Source of the DNA: Lithobates sylvaticus | Lineage: Eukaryota > Chordata > Amphibia > Anura > Ranidae | Length of the DNA: 64,000 nt | Direction of reading: 5' to 3' | Assembly (NCBI GenBank): GCA_028564925.1 | Contig: CM053027.1 | Coordinates: 236,611,713-236,675,712, forward strand | Shown here: piece after piece, positions 1 through 10,550 of the stretch | How the letters are laid out: each line of letters opens with the position of its first letter | Numbering within the stretch: position 1 is the stretch's first letter | Program-made: the position numbers and the translations under genes | Notes under the pieces: generated by a model | Seen by the model: only the letters and a program-made list of their open reading frames with translations | What the model was told of the DNA's origin: nothing | Database searches by the model: none

Positions 1-1
1 T

Positions 2-2905
2 GAGCACAGTGTTGGGTACATGCTCCAGGAGGATGCCCAACGATTCGAAGGCTCGGATGACGATACCCAGCTTGAGGAATCTGGCAGTACAGTTCCACCA
101 GCTGCAGCTTACTGTCAGGTTTGCTCTAGTGGTGAAGAGGGAGGGGATGATGAGGTCACTGACTCCACGTGGGTGCCTCAAGGGAGAGAGGATGAGGAGG
201 AGGACGAGGAGGAGGAGGATGCGGCGTCACATGTCCAACGAGGCAGGATGCCCCCTGGAGGCCAGGTAGAGGCCAGCACAGCAACTGTACAACACCGCAG
301 AGCTCCGCCTGTGCAGGGCGCTGCCTCTGCACGTTATCAGAAAAGTTCTTTGGTGTGGGCCTTTTTTGAGACGAGTGCAGCAGATCGCACCACTGCTATT
401 TGCAATATTTGTCTCAAGCGTATCTCGCGTGGCCAAAACATCAGCCGCTTGGGCACGACAAGCATGACCAGACATATGGCGACCTGCCATGCAGCTCGTT
501 GGCAGGCACACATAAAAGACCCACACCAAAGAACTAAGCGGACCTCTCCTTGCTCCTCCTCAGCTGGGATCTCCATCCCCACTACACCTTCAGTCCTCTC
601 TGAAAGCTGCTCTGAGAGGACTGAAGGTGTAGAATTCGGTGTGTCACAACCAAGTACTTGCAGTACACCGACGTCCGAATGCAGCAGGCAAATTTCCCTG
701 CCCCAGCTGCTGGACCGTAGAAAGAAGTACACTCCCAGCCATCCACATGCCCAGCGGTTGAATGCTAGCCTTGCTAAATTGCTAGCACTTCAACTGCTGC
801 CTTTTCAGTTGGTAGACTCGGCCCCCTTCCGTGAGTTTGTTCAATGTGCGGTTCCTCAGTGGCAGGTTCCCAAACGCCACTTTTTCTCGCGGAAGGCGAT
901 TCCGTCTCTCTACCGGCATGTGGAGGGCAATGTCCATGCCTCGCTGGACAGGGCGGTCAGCGGTAAGGTGCATATTACCGCTGACTCATGGTCCAGCAGG
1001 CATGGACAGGGACGGTACCTTTCTTTCACGGCCCATTGGGTCACTCTATTGGCAGCTGGGAGGGATGCAGGACAAGGTGCAGTAGTGTTGGAGGTTGTTC
1101 CGCCACCACGCCTCCAAAACGCGACTACTGCTACTGGTTGTGACACACCTCTCTCCTCCACCCCCTCCTCTTCTTCTTCCTCCAGTGCTCTGTCCTTGGA
1201 ACCAGCGGTGCTCCGTAGGCGTACAAGGGGCTACGCAAGTACGCAGGCAAAAAGATGCCATGCCGTGCTTGCGCTGGTGTGTTTGGGGGACAGGAGCCAC
1301 ACTGGGCCAGAGGTTCTGGCAGCTCTGCAGGGGCAGGCCGAGAGGTGGTTGACGCCACGTCAGCTTAAGCCAGGAATGGTCGTTTCTGACAATGGCACCA
1401 ACCTCCTCTCCGCCCTGCGACAGGGGCAGCTCACCCATGTGCCCTGCATGGCTCACGTCCTCAACCTGGTGGTGCAGCGGTTCTTGGGCAGGTTCCCAGG
1501 CTTACAGGATGTCCTGAGGCAGGCCAGGAAAGTCTGTGTGCATTTCCGCCGATCTTATAATGCCAGTGCTCGGCTGACTGAGCTGCAAAAGGAGCTGAAC
1601 CTGCCCAAGAACCGCCTAATATCTGACATGCCCACCAGGTGGAACTCAACGTTGGCCATGCTGCAGCGACTGCACACGCAGCAGAGGGCCATCAATGAGT
1701 ACCTTTGCGACTACGGCACCAGGACAGGGTCAGGGGAGCTTGGTTTTTTTTCCCCACGTCAGTGGAGCATGATCAGGGATGCATGCACTGTCCTCTCACC
1801 ATTTGAGGAGGCCACGAGGATGGTGAGCAGTGACAGTGCATGCATCAGTGACACTGTCCCTCTTGTCCACCTGTTGGAGCATACGCTGCGTGGGATAATG
1901 GACAGGGCACTTGAGGCAGAACAGAGGCAGGAAGAGGAGGACTTCCTTGCCTCTCAAGGCCCCCTTTATCCGGACAGTGTTCCTTCTGTCCCACCCATCA
2001 CACAGGAAGAGGATGAGGAGGAGGAGGAGGAGGAGGAGGAGGAGGATTGTGTGAGCATGGAGGTGGAGCCTGGCACTCAGCATCAGCAGCAGCAGTCTTT
2101 TAGGGATGATGTACAGTCCCAACAAGCCAGTGGACTTGTACGTGGCTGGGAGGAGGTGGCTGGCGATCATGTCATCCTCAGTGACCCAGAAGACTCCGGA
2201 CCGAATGCCTCAGCTAACCTACGCTGCATGGCCTCCCTGATCCTGCAAAGCCTGCGGAAGGATCCTCGTGTTCTTCGGATCAAGGAGAGGGACCATTACT
2301 GGCTGGCCACTCTCCTTGATCCGCGGTACAAGGGTAAGGTTGCGGACCTTATCTTGCCGTCGCAGAGGGAGCAGAGGATGAGACATCTCAGGGAGGCCTT
2401 GCAGAAAGGTCTGTGCAACGCGTTCCCAGAAACTGGGAGGCTACAAACTCCTGGTCCTGGGCGACGAGTTGCTGAGGCTTCGGTCAGTGGCAGAAGGAGC
2501 GGTGGGGAAGGTGGACGTCTGACCGATGCGTTCAGACAATTTTTTAGTCCGCAGCCCCAAGGTATGATCGGTTCCAGCAACCATCGCCAGCGTCTGATAT
2601 ACATGGTGCAGGAATACCTTGGGGCAAGGTCAGACTTGGACACCTTTCCCACCGAAAATCCTCTGGCTTACTGGGTCCTGAGGATGGATCACTGGCCAGA
2701 GCTTGCACAGTATGCAATTGAGCTACTGGCCTGTCCTGCCTCCAGCGTTCTTTCCGAACGCACATTCAGTGCTGCTGGAGGATTTGTGACTGATCATAGG
2801 GTGCGCCTGTCCACCGCCTCGGTTGATCGACTGACATTCATCAAAATGAATCAGTCTTGGATCACCACCAGCTACCAGGCACCTGAGGCGGATATAACCG
2901 AATAA
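2..2905 (+). CDS. hAT transposase with BED zinc finger (partial, copy A)
   Basis: Transposase expected to bind the element's ends and excise and reinsert it through an RNase-H-like fold in the nucleus. The frame is open from base 2, so the protein lacks about its first 108 residues, compared with copy B. Counting from the first methionine at base 20 (961 residues): an acidic tract near 50-67, a BED finger near 105-160 (CNIC, then HMATCH), the first catalytic Asp in HITADSW at about 322, the second in SDNGTN at about 457, CMAH at about 476, the conserved PTRW at about 538-541, a long Glu run (about 660-680), and the C-terminal hAT dimerisation block with catalytic Glu in SERTFSAAGG at about 913. 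The only coding difference from copy B that I noticed is a silent T/C at base 114. No stop or frameshift is visible. Confidence 0.93.
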   Translation, partial: EHSVGYMLQEDAQRFEGSDDDTQLEESGSTVPPAAAYCQVCSSGEEGGDDEVTDSTWVPQGREDEEEDEEEEDAASHVQRGRMPPGGQVEASTATVQHRRAPPVQGAASARYQKSSLVWAFFETSAADRTTAICNICLKRISRGQNISRLGTTSMTRHMATCHAARWQAHIKDPHQRTKRTSPCSSSAGISIPTTPSVLSESCSERTEGVEFGVSQPSTCSTPTSECSRQISLPQLLDRRKKYTPSHPHAQRLNASLAKLLALQLLPFQLVDSAPFREFVQCAVPQWQVPKRHFFSRKAIPSLYRHVEGNVHASLDRAVSGKVHITADSWSSRHGQGRYLSFTAHWVTLLAAGRDAGQGAVVLEVVPPPRLQNATTATGCDTPLSSTPSSSSSSSALSLEPAVLRRRTRGYASTQAKRCHAVLALVCLGDRSHTGPEVLAALQGQAERWLTPRQLKPGMVVSDNGTNLLSALRQGQLTHVPCMAHVLNLVVQRFLGRFPGLQDVLRQARKVCVHFRRSYNASARLTELQKELNLPKNRLISDMPTRWNSTLAMLQRLHTQQRAINEYLCDYGTRTGSGELGFFSPRQWSMIRDACTVLSPFEEATRMVSSDSACISDTVPLVHLLEHTLRGIMDRALEAEQRQEEEDFLASQGPLYPDSVPSVPPITQEEDEEEEEEEEEEDCVSMEVEPGTQHQQQQSFRDDVQSQQASGLVRGWEEVAGDHVILSDPEDSGPNASANLRCMASLILQSLRKDPRVLRIKERDHYWLATLLDPRYKGKVADLILPSQREQRMRHLREALQKGLCNAFPETGRLQTPGPGRRVAEASVSGRRSGGEGGRLTDAFRQFFSPQPQGMIGSSNHRQRLIYMVQEYLGARSDLDTFPTENPLAYWVLRMDHWPELAQYAIELLACPASSVLSERTFSAAGGFVTDHRVRLSTASVDRLTFIKMNQSWITTSYQAPEADITE

Positions 2906-3007
2906 TTTTTAATGTCACATCCCTTCAAGACTGCCTATGCTGATGCTGAGTGACTGTCCTCTTATGTTCACTGACTATCCTCTTCCTCCTCCTCAATGAT
3001 CCATGCC

Positions 3008-3648
3008 ACCACACCAGTGCCTAAGGCACAATTTTTCAGCCCCTGTTTAACAGGGGCGTGTACTTACAATTTTTTAAAAAAATGCTTCGCAACACGTGTG
3101 ACTGCTGTGCTCCAAGTACAGTCTCTGTGAGGGCCGTGTTGCAGTGTTGTGGCACCAGCACCAGTGCCTAAGGCACAATTTTTCAGCCCCTGTTTAACAG
3201 GGGCGTGTACTTACAATTTTTAAAAAAAAATGCTTCGCAACACGTGTGACTGCTGTGCTCCAAGTACAGTCTCTGTGAGGGCCGGGTTGCAGTGTTGTGG
3301 CACCAGCACCAGTGCCTAAGGCACAATTTTTCAGCCCCTGTTTAACAGGGGCGTGTACTTACAATTTTTTAAAAAAATGCTTCGCAACACGTGTGACTGC
3401 TGTGCTCCAAGTACAGTATCTGTGAGGGCCGGGTTGCAGTGTTGTGGCACCAGCACCAGTGCCTAAGGCACAATTTTTCAGCCCCTGTTTAACAGGGGCG
3501 TGTACTTACAATTTTTAAAAAAAATGCTTCGCAACACGTGTGACTGCTGTGCTCCAAGTACAGTCTCTGTGAGGGGTTGCAGTGTTGTGGCACCAGCACC
3601 AGTGCCTAAGGCACAATTTTTCAGCCCCTGTTTAACAGGGGCGGGTAA
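3008..3648 (+). repeat. 3' tandem array of hAT copy A, ~147-bp unit, 5 copies
   Basis: The block GTGCCTAAGGCAC recurs at about 3019, 3165, 3312, 3458 and 3602. Each unit holds a perfect 19-bp palindrome (GCCCCTGTT, one T, AACAGGGGC) and an ACACGTGT palindrome. Copy B has 9 units and copy C 4 more diverged ones at the same place. Repeated motifs near an end could be transposase binding sites; that is inference. Confidence 0.9.
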
Positions 3649-4140
3649 TTACAAATCTTGATCTAATAGTTCACAGCAGGGCCCATTCCTGCGCCCACCA
3701 AGAGTAACTATGAGGGCCTGCAGTCTTGTGGCAACACCGTCCACCACCACCGCCAAAGGCCCAATTTTTCTGCCCTGTTCATCAGGTGCTTGCAATTACA
3801 AATCTTGATCTAATAACTCACAGCAGGGCCCATTCCTGCGCCCACCAAGAGTAACTATGAGGGCCTACAGTCTTGTGGCAACACCGTCCACCACCACCGC
3901 CAAAGGCCCAATTTTTCTGCCCTGTTCATCAGGTGCTTGCAATTACAAATCTTGATCTAATAACTCACAGCAGGGCCCATTCCTGCGCCCACCAAGAGTA
4001 ACTGTGAGAGCTTACAGTCTTGTGGCAAAACCGTCCACCACCACCACCACCACCCCCAATTTTTCTGCCCTGTTCAACAGGTGCATGCAATTACAAATCT
4101 TGATCTATTAACTCACAGCAGGGCCCATTCCTGTGCCCAC
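3649..4140 (+). repeat. second 3' array of hAT copy A, ~148-bp unit, 4 copies
   Basis: CAGCAGGGCCCATTCC recurs near 3673, 3820, 3968 and 4118, with a short CCACCACCA microsatellite in each unit. The same array lies in copies B (18670-19170) and C (23600-23960), so it was present in their common ancestor. Confidence 0.85.
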
Positions 4141-5924
4141 CAGTCTTGTGGCTACACCAACATCTAATAGGGCAAATTTCTGCAGAGTATATACGCCAGG
4201 CCCCTACTTTCAAACATCCAACTTACAAACGACTCCTACTTGCAAATGGAAAGAGAAAACAGGAAGTGAGAGGAAATCTACCCCTAGGAAGGGAAATTCT
4301 ATCCTGTTAGATTTAATTTGGGAAAAAGGTATCTCCTCTCTACTGATACTTTATCACCAATCCTTGTTTCAATTAAAACCCCACTTTTCCAAAAACATTT
4401 GTCATTGGGACGGAAAGTGAGGTGACATGTTCTGAACAGATGTGCAAAGACAGCAAATGTTACAGGGGTGATAACCCCTCCCTATGTTCTCCAAAAAGCT
4501 TAAAAATAGATTTTTTTGGGATGGAGCTACACTTCATAATGTACCTGTTCAGATTCTACTTAAGATCAAACCTAAAGCCGCAAGTGGTTTTAAATGGCTT
4601 CTTTTTTTCCTTTACAAATGTCATTTTGTGCAAGGACAGTTCTAAACACGGGAAACACATGCCACTTCACAGGCATACTTTAGACACCCCCCAGGTACCA
4701 TATTTAAAGGAAAATTTCACTTTTTTTTTTTCACTTTATGCATCATTAAAATGACTGCTCCCGAAAAAACGTTAGTTTTTAAAAGTTCTTTTTGCATTGA
4801 TATATGTCCCCTGGGGCAGGACCCGGGTCCCCAAACCTGTTTTTATGACATTAACATGCATATTGGCCGTTGTAATTAGCACTTTTGATTTCGAACGTTC
4901 GCGTCCATTATAACGTATAGGGTTCGAAAATTCGCGCGAACTTTCGGTCCGTTCGAAGGTTCTGGTTCGAACCGAACCCGGGGGTGTTCGGCTCATCCCT
5001 AGTGACGATGACAACGATTTTTTTAGGACACAGAAGGAAATAATAACGTTATTCTTGCTCATACTGTAACTCTTCCTTTATTCCTTTTTTTTTTCTCTTC
5101 TTTTTTTTTTTGGAAAGAGGATTGCTGTTCCTAAACAGTATGTTTAAAGAGTGTTTCTTTGAAATGCATGTACACACCCACATACTGTATTTGTCCTTTC
5201 AGTTTTAATTTAGAGTTTACATTCATATATTTTCTAGCTTTCCTTCCTTCTGTGTTACAGCTTGCCATGCATTATTTCAGAGAAATATACTGTATTTTTT
5301 AGACATTTCTGGCTATCCAAGTAATTACCAACATGTCACTTTTTACTGTTATGCATACAGGAAGCCCTAAGGCAGTTGTCTTGCTTGCTGATTTCTAAGA
5401 ATGTTTTTCTAACCAGCAGAACAGCTATTTGCATCTGTAGAAATGTATTGCAGATCAATGAAGGGAAGGGTAGTATTTATTGTAAATGACTAGTAGCAAG
5501 ACAAGAAGTCTAATTTTTTCTTTCTTGTAAAATATATGTAGCGTTCATAACCAAATATAGATTTTCAAATCCGATCCACTTAATAGGATTTATACTGACA
5601 TATAAAGCATTCATTTTCAATTTTTTTTCAGGATGATAGGTGAGAATAAAGCCAGAGGATGGAGATTACCCAAATTGAATAGTCCTTAAAGCTGTAGTAA
5701 ACCACAGCATTTAAAAATAATAATAATAATAATAAATCCCCTGCAAAGCAATGGCATAATGTGGCATAATGTGCTTACTTACCTTATAACGAAGACTGCC
5801 AGCGGTGTACTGTCACTGTTGACAGGACTTCCATCTTCACCTGATATTCCTTCTGGGGTTCATGGACTCCAGGTAACTTGAATGGCCAAACTGCGATAAG
5901 TGCAGGAGTCATGGCCACTGCACA

Positions 5925-5968
5925 GCGCTCTGAAGGAACGGCATGGGCATGCCGTTCCTTCAAAGCGC
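5925..5968. repeat. hairpin-forming inverted repeat
   Basis: Imperfect palindrome running from GCGCTCTGAAGGAACGGCAT to its complement ending in AAAGCGC, around a short centre. It lies in a stretch (about 5690-6080) that resembles a dispersed repeat. No function is implied. Confidence 0.6.
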
Positions 5969-6331
5969 ATGGACTGGGGACATCATTGGCTGTCAAAAGA
6001 ACAGATAAACGTTGCACAAGTCTGTGGCATACAGTGCCAGAGGGGACATGAGCAATAATGTAGAAACTGATTTTATAATTTTTACTGGGCAATTTATTTA
6101 AACAAACGTAGCTCTGCTTTGAAAGGCTGATATGTACACTAATACTACCCAGTGAGCAAAGAAATAATATAAGCTAGCTTTGTTAAAATAGATAGACATG
6201 AGAAATCCAGTCTAAAGTTCAGGTGCGTATAGCATTGATTCATGAATCCATAGTATACCTTGTGATCGCCATTGAAGTGAGAAAGATGTTGAGTTTTCAG
6301 TTTGGAATGTACCGCATTTAAGCACAAGGTT

Positions 6332-6393
6332 TCCCAGTGACTTCATTGACCATATATGAAAATTACCATATATGGTCAATGACGTCACTGGGA
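6332..6393. repeat. 27-bp inverted repeat with 8-bp loop
   Basis: Left arm TCCCAGTGACTTCATTGACC plus CATATATG pairs with CATATATGGTCAATGACGTC plus ACTGGGA with one or two mismatches. It could be the core of a small fold-back element or a stem-loop; the ends of any larger element are not clear. Confidence 0.7.
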
Positions 6394-7578
6394 TCCCACC
6401 CCTTTGCTTTGTTAGGGATACCCGGCTATGTAAGTCAATTTGGCCAGTGAGGTCACTGTGTCAGGTCACCTGAGTCCAGGTGACAGATGCACCCTGTTGG
6501 AGTCAGGAGATCACCGCAAGGTGGTGGACCCTACGGCTGACTGCTGCGGATGGAGCTCTAGGTGATTCAGGAGAGCAGGTATTCTGGAGCACCAACATGG
6601 ATCACACTGGGAGTTAGAGCATGAGATTTCCCAGGGCGCGGAATCTAAGAGGCAGCGGGTGTTCACCAGAGGTCCCTAGTGGTGGGGTGGGGATGGATTT
6701 AGCTGCAGTCTGGCTCACGCTCACGGTAGACTACAGGAAGGTAGAGAGGAAGCAGCAGACTGCAACAACAAAGCATAGTCAGGAGATAGCCAAAAGTTGG
6801 GGTAACAAGCAGGTAAGGATGGTCAAGGAACATGCCAATGTCGGGATATGAAGCAGACAAGGACCGCCAAGAACAAGCCAAGATCGGTAACTAGAATCAG
6901 ATGTAGAACACACAGCAAGGAGCACATGGAACCCAAACACACAATATTGATCAGCAGTACTGGCTTGCAGTGCACAGGTTAATATAATGTTCCCTGATAG
7001 GGGCTGGAGTGGAGCCATGCTTTGAGGAGAGATTACTTAAGCAGCCAAGTGAAGGGTGGCTGGTCTCTTAAGCTGAACACATGGAGAGATAAGCTGACAG
7101 ACAAACATTGGTGTGGATCCATGACACATTGGTTGTAAAGGACTTGGCGTTGCCTCCACCTCTGACGTCCTTAACAACCATTGACAGCCGGAAACTGTCA
7201 TATATAATGGTGGTAGTAACTAGTAAATATTCAGACCGAACCTTGAGTTCATCCCTAGATAATAGACTAATTTCTCCCAACATTATCCATCATTTTCTTA
7301 GAGTTTTTTTTTTTTAATCATCGATCAAGTCTTTCTGTTTTATATGTTTTTAAATACAATAGTCTTTTACAATAGCTTTAAAGAAAGTGTTTCTTAAAGG
7401 AGCTGCCTCAAGATAGGCAGGTACCATAATACATGACCATAGGTATATACTATTAGCCTCAAGCCAACTTTCTCATCAGTCCTATTAGTCCCATTACTAT
7501 TTGGTCAAAATTTTTCTTTGATTACAGGTGATGGAACAGACAGGATCCAATACTGAGGCTTCAGAACTGACTCCTAAC

Positions 7579-7946
7579 CAGTGGTGGCCGGTCCATAAGG
7601 GGCGCCCCCCCCTATTTAAAAATAAATCATTCTATGTGTGTGCAGTACACTGTGCGGTGTGCCGGACTAACGGAAGTCTATTAGGTTCGTCAATTTTTGA
7701 AGCTCTAATTGGCTTGTTTTATGTAATGTTTGCCCCTCCCACTTTTGATTTTAGCAAATTAAAATTCGCCCTTGTGTCACTTCCGGTTTCTCATCCCAGC
7801 CAATCAGGAGGCTGAAGATTTGGAGCACAGAAGCCGCCGGGTATCAGGGGAGCTGTGAGAGTGACAGGATGGAGGCTCAGTTTGCATGTAAGGACATGGA
7901 GGGGTTTGTTTGCCCCCCCAAAAAATGTTATCACCAACTTCCACTG
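7579..7946. mobile_element. non-autonomous hAT MITE, 368 bp
   Basis: Begins CAGTGGTGGCCGG and ends in the partial complement CCAACTTCCACTG. The flanking octamers are CTCCTAAC (7571-7578) and CTCCTAGC (7947-7954), a 7-of-8 match typical of a slightly aged hAT target duplication. The interior holds C-runs and no coding frame. The 5' end belongs to the same terminal family as the elements at 45202 and 46295 (CAG..GGCGGC..GTCCATTA). Confidence 0.85.
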
Positions 7947-8978
7947 CTCCTAGCATTCCTGACATGACTCACAATGTTTGAAAGAAAGCTGCACATCAGA
8001 CGATTTAAATTAAATTTAAGAAATCTAATGAACTGGACACAATACAACAGAGATCCCAACCTGGGGAACTCCTACACCTCTTAAAGACATGAAGTTTCCC
8101 AGGTGGAGATCTCTGTATTGGGTCTAGGAGAATTCAACAGCTCCTGACAGGTCTGTTTATGTATCACAAGATAGTTACATTGTTTGGATAAGCAGAAGTG
8201 AGAATTAAAAATAACATTTACAGGTGTGGTGGCAAAACCAGGAAATGTTAAGACTTTTTATACATCTTTACAGTGTCTGTAAGGTGATGGTCACTGATGT
8301 GCTGTATGTGCTGTTTGAACATGCTTGGAGGTTCTGTAGATAATCATGTACTTCAATCGGATCCATTCGGAAAGCTGTCAGCCAAAATGGATGGTACCCA
8401 AGCTTTGCTGGATAAGGAGAAGAATCCTTGAGGTTTGCCTGTAATGCAGCCTTATGGCACTGGACCCTGCACAATAGAAACCTGTGCAGTGTTTGTTCTG
8501 ACCAAGGTGCTTTCCAGCAGGGTGCTATACAGGTCCAGGGGAGAGGACCCCAGATTAAGGGGGACCGAGTCCTTGAGACACATAACAATATATGGCTGGA
8601 TAATGAGTGCATACTCTGTATACTTGCTGCCTAATCCAGGGGGCTTGTACAACTGTTTGTCAATACACCCCTGTACGGGTATCGGTGCACTAAAAAGAGT
8701 TGTGTCTCCAGGGTAGCGCGCATTTTATTGACTCACATTTAGGCTGCGTTGAAGCAGCATAGAGGCTGCATTAAGGATGCATTGGATACATATGTGCTTG
8801 GCTAGTCCTGCAAAACTAGTATGGGGCCAAGCGCAGTTGGGCAGGTGCAGCATAAAATGTCATTGTGCATGCATACCTGTTAAATTGCAGTGCACACTTA
8901 CATGCTTATTTGCATTGAACTGCATATATACATGTGTATTTGCATTGAACTGCATACATTGATGTATTTGTAAATCAC
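7947..8978. other. anonymous DNA with a weak hairpin and short repeats
   Basis: No gene seen. About 8040-8120 forms an imperfect hairpin (CAATACAACAGAGATC against GAGATCTCTGTATTG). Around 8905-8975 a roughly 30-bp unit containing TTGCATTGAACTGCAT is repeated twice. The open frames over 8268-8716 overlap on both strands and have no recognisable domain. Confidence 0.5.
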
Positions 8979-9047
8979 TAGCATGTCCCCTCTCAAGCAT
9001 CTCTTCTCCAGTGAGAATAAATGTAGTGCCTCAATTATGTTCTTCGT
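8979..9047 (-). mobile_element. CR1-like LINE, 3' terminal fragment (outer part of nest)
   Basis: The segment with CTCTTCTCCAGTGAGAATAA is the complement of a CR1 3' region; a similar text occurs at 34108-34371. It stops exactly at the target duplication of hAT copy C (TTCTTCGT, 9040-9047) and the LINE resumes at 25725. This was therefore one LINE before copy C landed in it. Confidence 0.75.
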
Positions 9048-9061
9048 TAGAGATAAGCCCG

Positions 9062-9311
9062 GTGTTCGATTCAAACCCATGTTCGAATCGAACATCGGCC
9101 GTTCGTATGTTCGACGAAACCAGAACTCTGTGGGCCGTTCGCATCAAATTCGTGTGATACGAACGGCCCACAATGCACTGCTCCAGTCGCAGTGCATTGC
9201 TGGCTGATGATTGGCTAAGCATGCACTGTGACCCCGCATGCTTGGCCAATCACAGCGCCGGCAGTGAGGAGAGCCATAATTGGCCACAGGCAGGATGCCT
9301 GTGGCCAATTA
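9062..9311 (+). promoter_or_regulatory. 5' subterminal hairpin cluster of hAT copy C
   Basis: Four successive inverted repeats occupy the first 270 bases. They correspond one-to-one to the four perfect hairpins of copy B (10096-10359). The last, TAATTGGCCACAGGC with its complement, is perfect; the others carry a few mismatches. Several stem positions differ from copy B on both arms at once. Confidence 0.8.
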
Positions 9312-9342
9312 TATCTCAGGGGGTTTAGTACACGCCCCACAC

Positions 9343-9350
9343 TATATAAG
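9343..9350 (+). promoter_or_regulatory. TATA box of hAT copy C
   Basis: TATATAAG sits in CACGCCCCACACTATATAAG, about 295 bp inside the 5' end. Copy B has TATAAAAC at 10391 and the 47420 element TATAAAA at 47714 in the same context, so this is probably the family's transposase promoter. Confidence 0.7.
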
Positions 9351-9437
9351 GCCGCCATTGCGGCGGCCTTGTGTAGTGTTTTTCAGCGATCAGGGAGAGA
9401 GCTAGATAGGCAGGTACAGTGTGAGATATACTCAGGC

Positions 9438-9760
9438 TTCTGCAGGAGTTAGTGTGCCTTCTGTGCCTCCAGCACAGCCCAGTATACACCTGTATCTACC
9501 CATATTAGCTGGTGTTCTCTGATACAGCCATCTGCAGGAGTTAGTGTGTCTTCTGTGCCTCCAGCCCAGTATACACCTGTATCTACCCATATTAGCTGGT
9601 GTTCTCTGATACAGCCATCTGCAGGAGTTAGTGTGTCTTCTCTGCCTCCAGCACAGTCTAGTATACACCTGTATCTACCCATATTAGCTGGTGTTCTCTG
9701 ATACAGCCATCTGCAGGAGTTAGTGTGTCTTCTGTGCCTCCAGCACAATATACACTACCC
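9438..9760 (+). repeat. leader minisatellite of hAT copy C, 87-94-bp unit
   Basis: CTGCAGGAGTTAGTGTG recurs at about 9438, 9532, 9619 and 9711. The unit also contains ATCTACCCATATTAGCTGG. It occupies the place of the much longer, unrelated-looking array of copy B (10551-14104). Antisense open frames across it are by-products of the repeat. Confidence 0.88.
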
Positions 9761-9797
9761 AATTGCTGGTTTTCCCATCTCCCTGCAGGCCATTACA

Positions 9798-10078
9798 ATG
9801 TCTGTAAGGCCAACAAGGAGAGGCAGACAGTCACAAGCCAATAAAAGAGGGCAAGCAGGCTCTGTGTCTAGAGACAACAGTGCTGGTCGTGGACGCGGTG
9901 CGTCATCATCAGCACGTGGCCATGGGACACGCTTGTCCTTATTTTCGGCAGCTGGACGTGTTGAGCCGCATCATGCCGAAGACTTGGTAGAGTGGATGAC
10001 CAAGCCCTCCTCATCCTCCTCATCCTCCTCATCCTCTCTCACCCAGGCTCAGGGTACTGGAAAAGCAGCTGCCAACGC
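9798..10078 (+). pseudogene. hAT transposase copy C, N-terminal part
   Basis: Starts at ATG 9798 after a pyrimidine tract and CTGCAG that look like a splice acceptor. The product begins MSVRPTRRGRQ and contains SLFSAAGRVEPHHAEDLVEW and a serine run, closely matching copy B residues 1-85. Copy B is inserted after this point. If copy B and one duplicated octamer are removed, this frame runs on in phase into the segment at 20036, so the gene was continuous before the insertion. Confidence 0.88.
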
Positions 10079-10095
10079 GTCCTCTTTAAGGATGG

Positions 10096-10359
10096 GCCCG
10101 GTGCTCGATGCGAACCCACGTTCGCATCGAGCACCGGGCGTTCGCTCGCTCGGCGAGCCCAGAACTATTTTGGCCGCTCGCATCACGTTCGTGTGATGCG
10201 AGCGGCCCCGCAATGCATTGCGGCCGGCGCGGCCGACGCAGTGCATTGCTGGCTGATGATTGGCCAAGCATGCACTGTGACCCCGCATGCTTGGCCAATC
10301 ACAGCCCCGGAACTCGAAGAGCCATAATTGGCTACAGGCAGGACGCCTGTAGCCAATTA
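10096..10359 (+). promoter_or_regulatory. four perfect hairpins at the 5' end of hAT copy B
   Basis: Perfect inverted repeats: 10096-10115 with 10120-10139 (20-bp arms, 4-nt loop); 10172-10186 with 10193-10207 (15-bp arms); 10257-10273 with 10285-10301 (17-bp arms); 10325-10339 with 10345-10359 (15-bp arms). The 3' end of the element has nothing comparable. Copy C and the 47420 element keep the same four in diverged form. Confidence 0.92.
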
Positions 10360-10390
10360 CAGCTCAGGGGCTGTAGTACACGCCCCCCCC

Positions 10391-10398
10391 TATAAAAC
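10391..10398 (+). promoter_or_regulatory. TATA box of hAT copy B
   Basis: TATAAAAC just downstream of the hairpin cluster and a C-run (ACACGCCCCCCCC). The position is conserved in three family members. Transcription would start about 30 bp downstream, before the leader array. Confidence 0.68.
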
Positions 10399-10550
10399 GC
10401 CGCCACGCCGTCTGCGCCGGTCACATGCTGTTCCGGCGCAGATTGAGCAGGCTGTTTCTGTGACACTCTGCTGCATTTAGATAGATAGAGAGATTCACTT
10501 GCAGAGATTGAGTTAGATAGATTCAGTTACAAAGATTGATTGACAAAGAG

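Larger units (their letters stand above)
1..5001 (+). mobile_element. hAT DNA transposon, copy A (5' end outside window)
   Basis: The sequence enters inside the transposase gene and ends at a hAT-type terminus, GCTCATCCCTA, whose reverse complement TAGGGATGAGC matches the ends of other family members here. Order: transposase frame to 2905, a 147-bp-unit array, a second array of about 148-bp units, then a tail of about 860 bp shared with copies B and C. The 8 bases after the end (gtgacgat, 5002-5009) would be one copy of the target duplication; its partner lies outside the window. Coding sequence matches copy B almost base for base, but the 3' array has 5 units rather than 9, so this is a separate insertion or an array variant and not a simple copy of the same sequence. 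Confidence 0.93.
5002..7578. other. non-coding stretch, no gene recognised
   Basis: Mostly AT-rich anonymous DNA with T-runs (about 5083-5112), an (AAT)n microsatellite near 5707-5733, and two hairpin repeats listed separately. The part from about 6430 to 7080 reads like a dispersed, GC-richer repeat, but I cannot assign it to a family. The reading frames here are short and show no domain. Confidence 0.6.

Noticed and set aside
227-2765. Many minus-strand and alternative-phase frames inside the transposase, repeated at 14664-17202
   Set aside because: Shadows of the real transposase gene, identical in copies A and B because the DNA is.
4133-4754. Frames of 95 and 110 aa (also at 19160-19776 in copy B)
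   Set aside because: They lie in the conserved 3' tail of the hAT family, differ in frame between copies A, B and C, and have no domain. The sequence is conserved as transposon end, not as protein.
9432-9748. Minus-strand frames with repeated RRHTNSCRWLYQRTPAN
   Set aside because: Translation of the leader minisatellite of copy C on the wrong strand.
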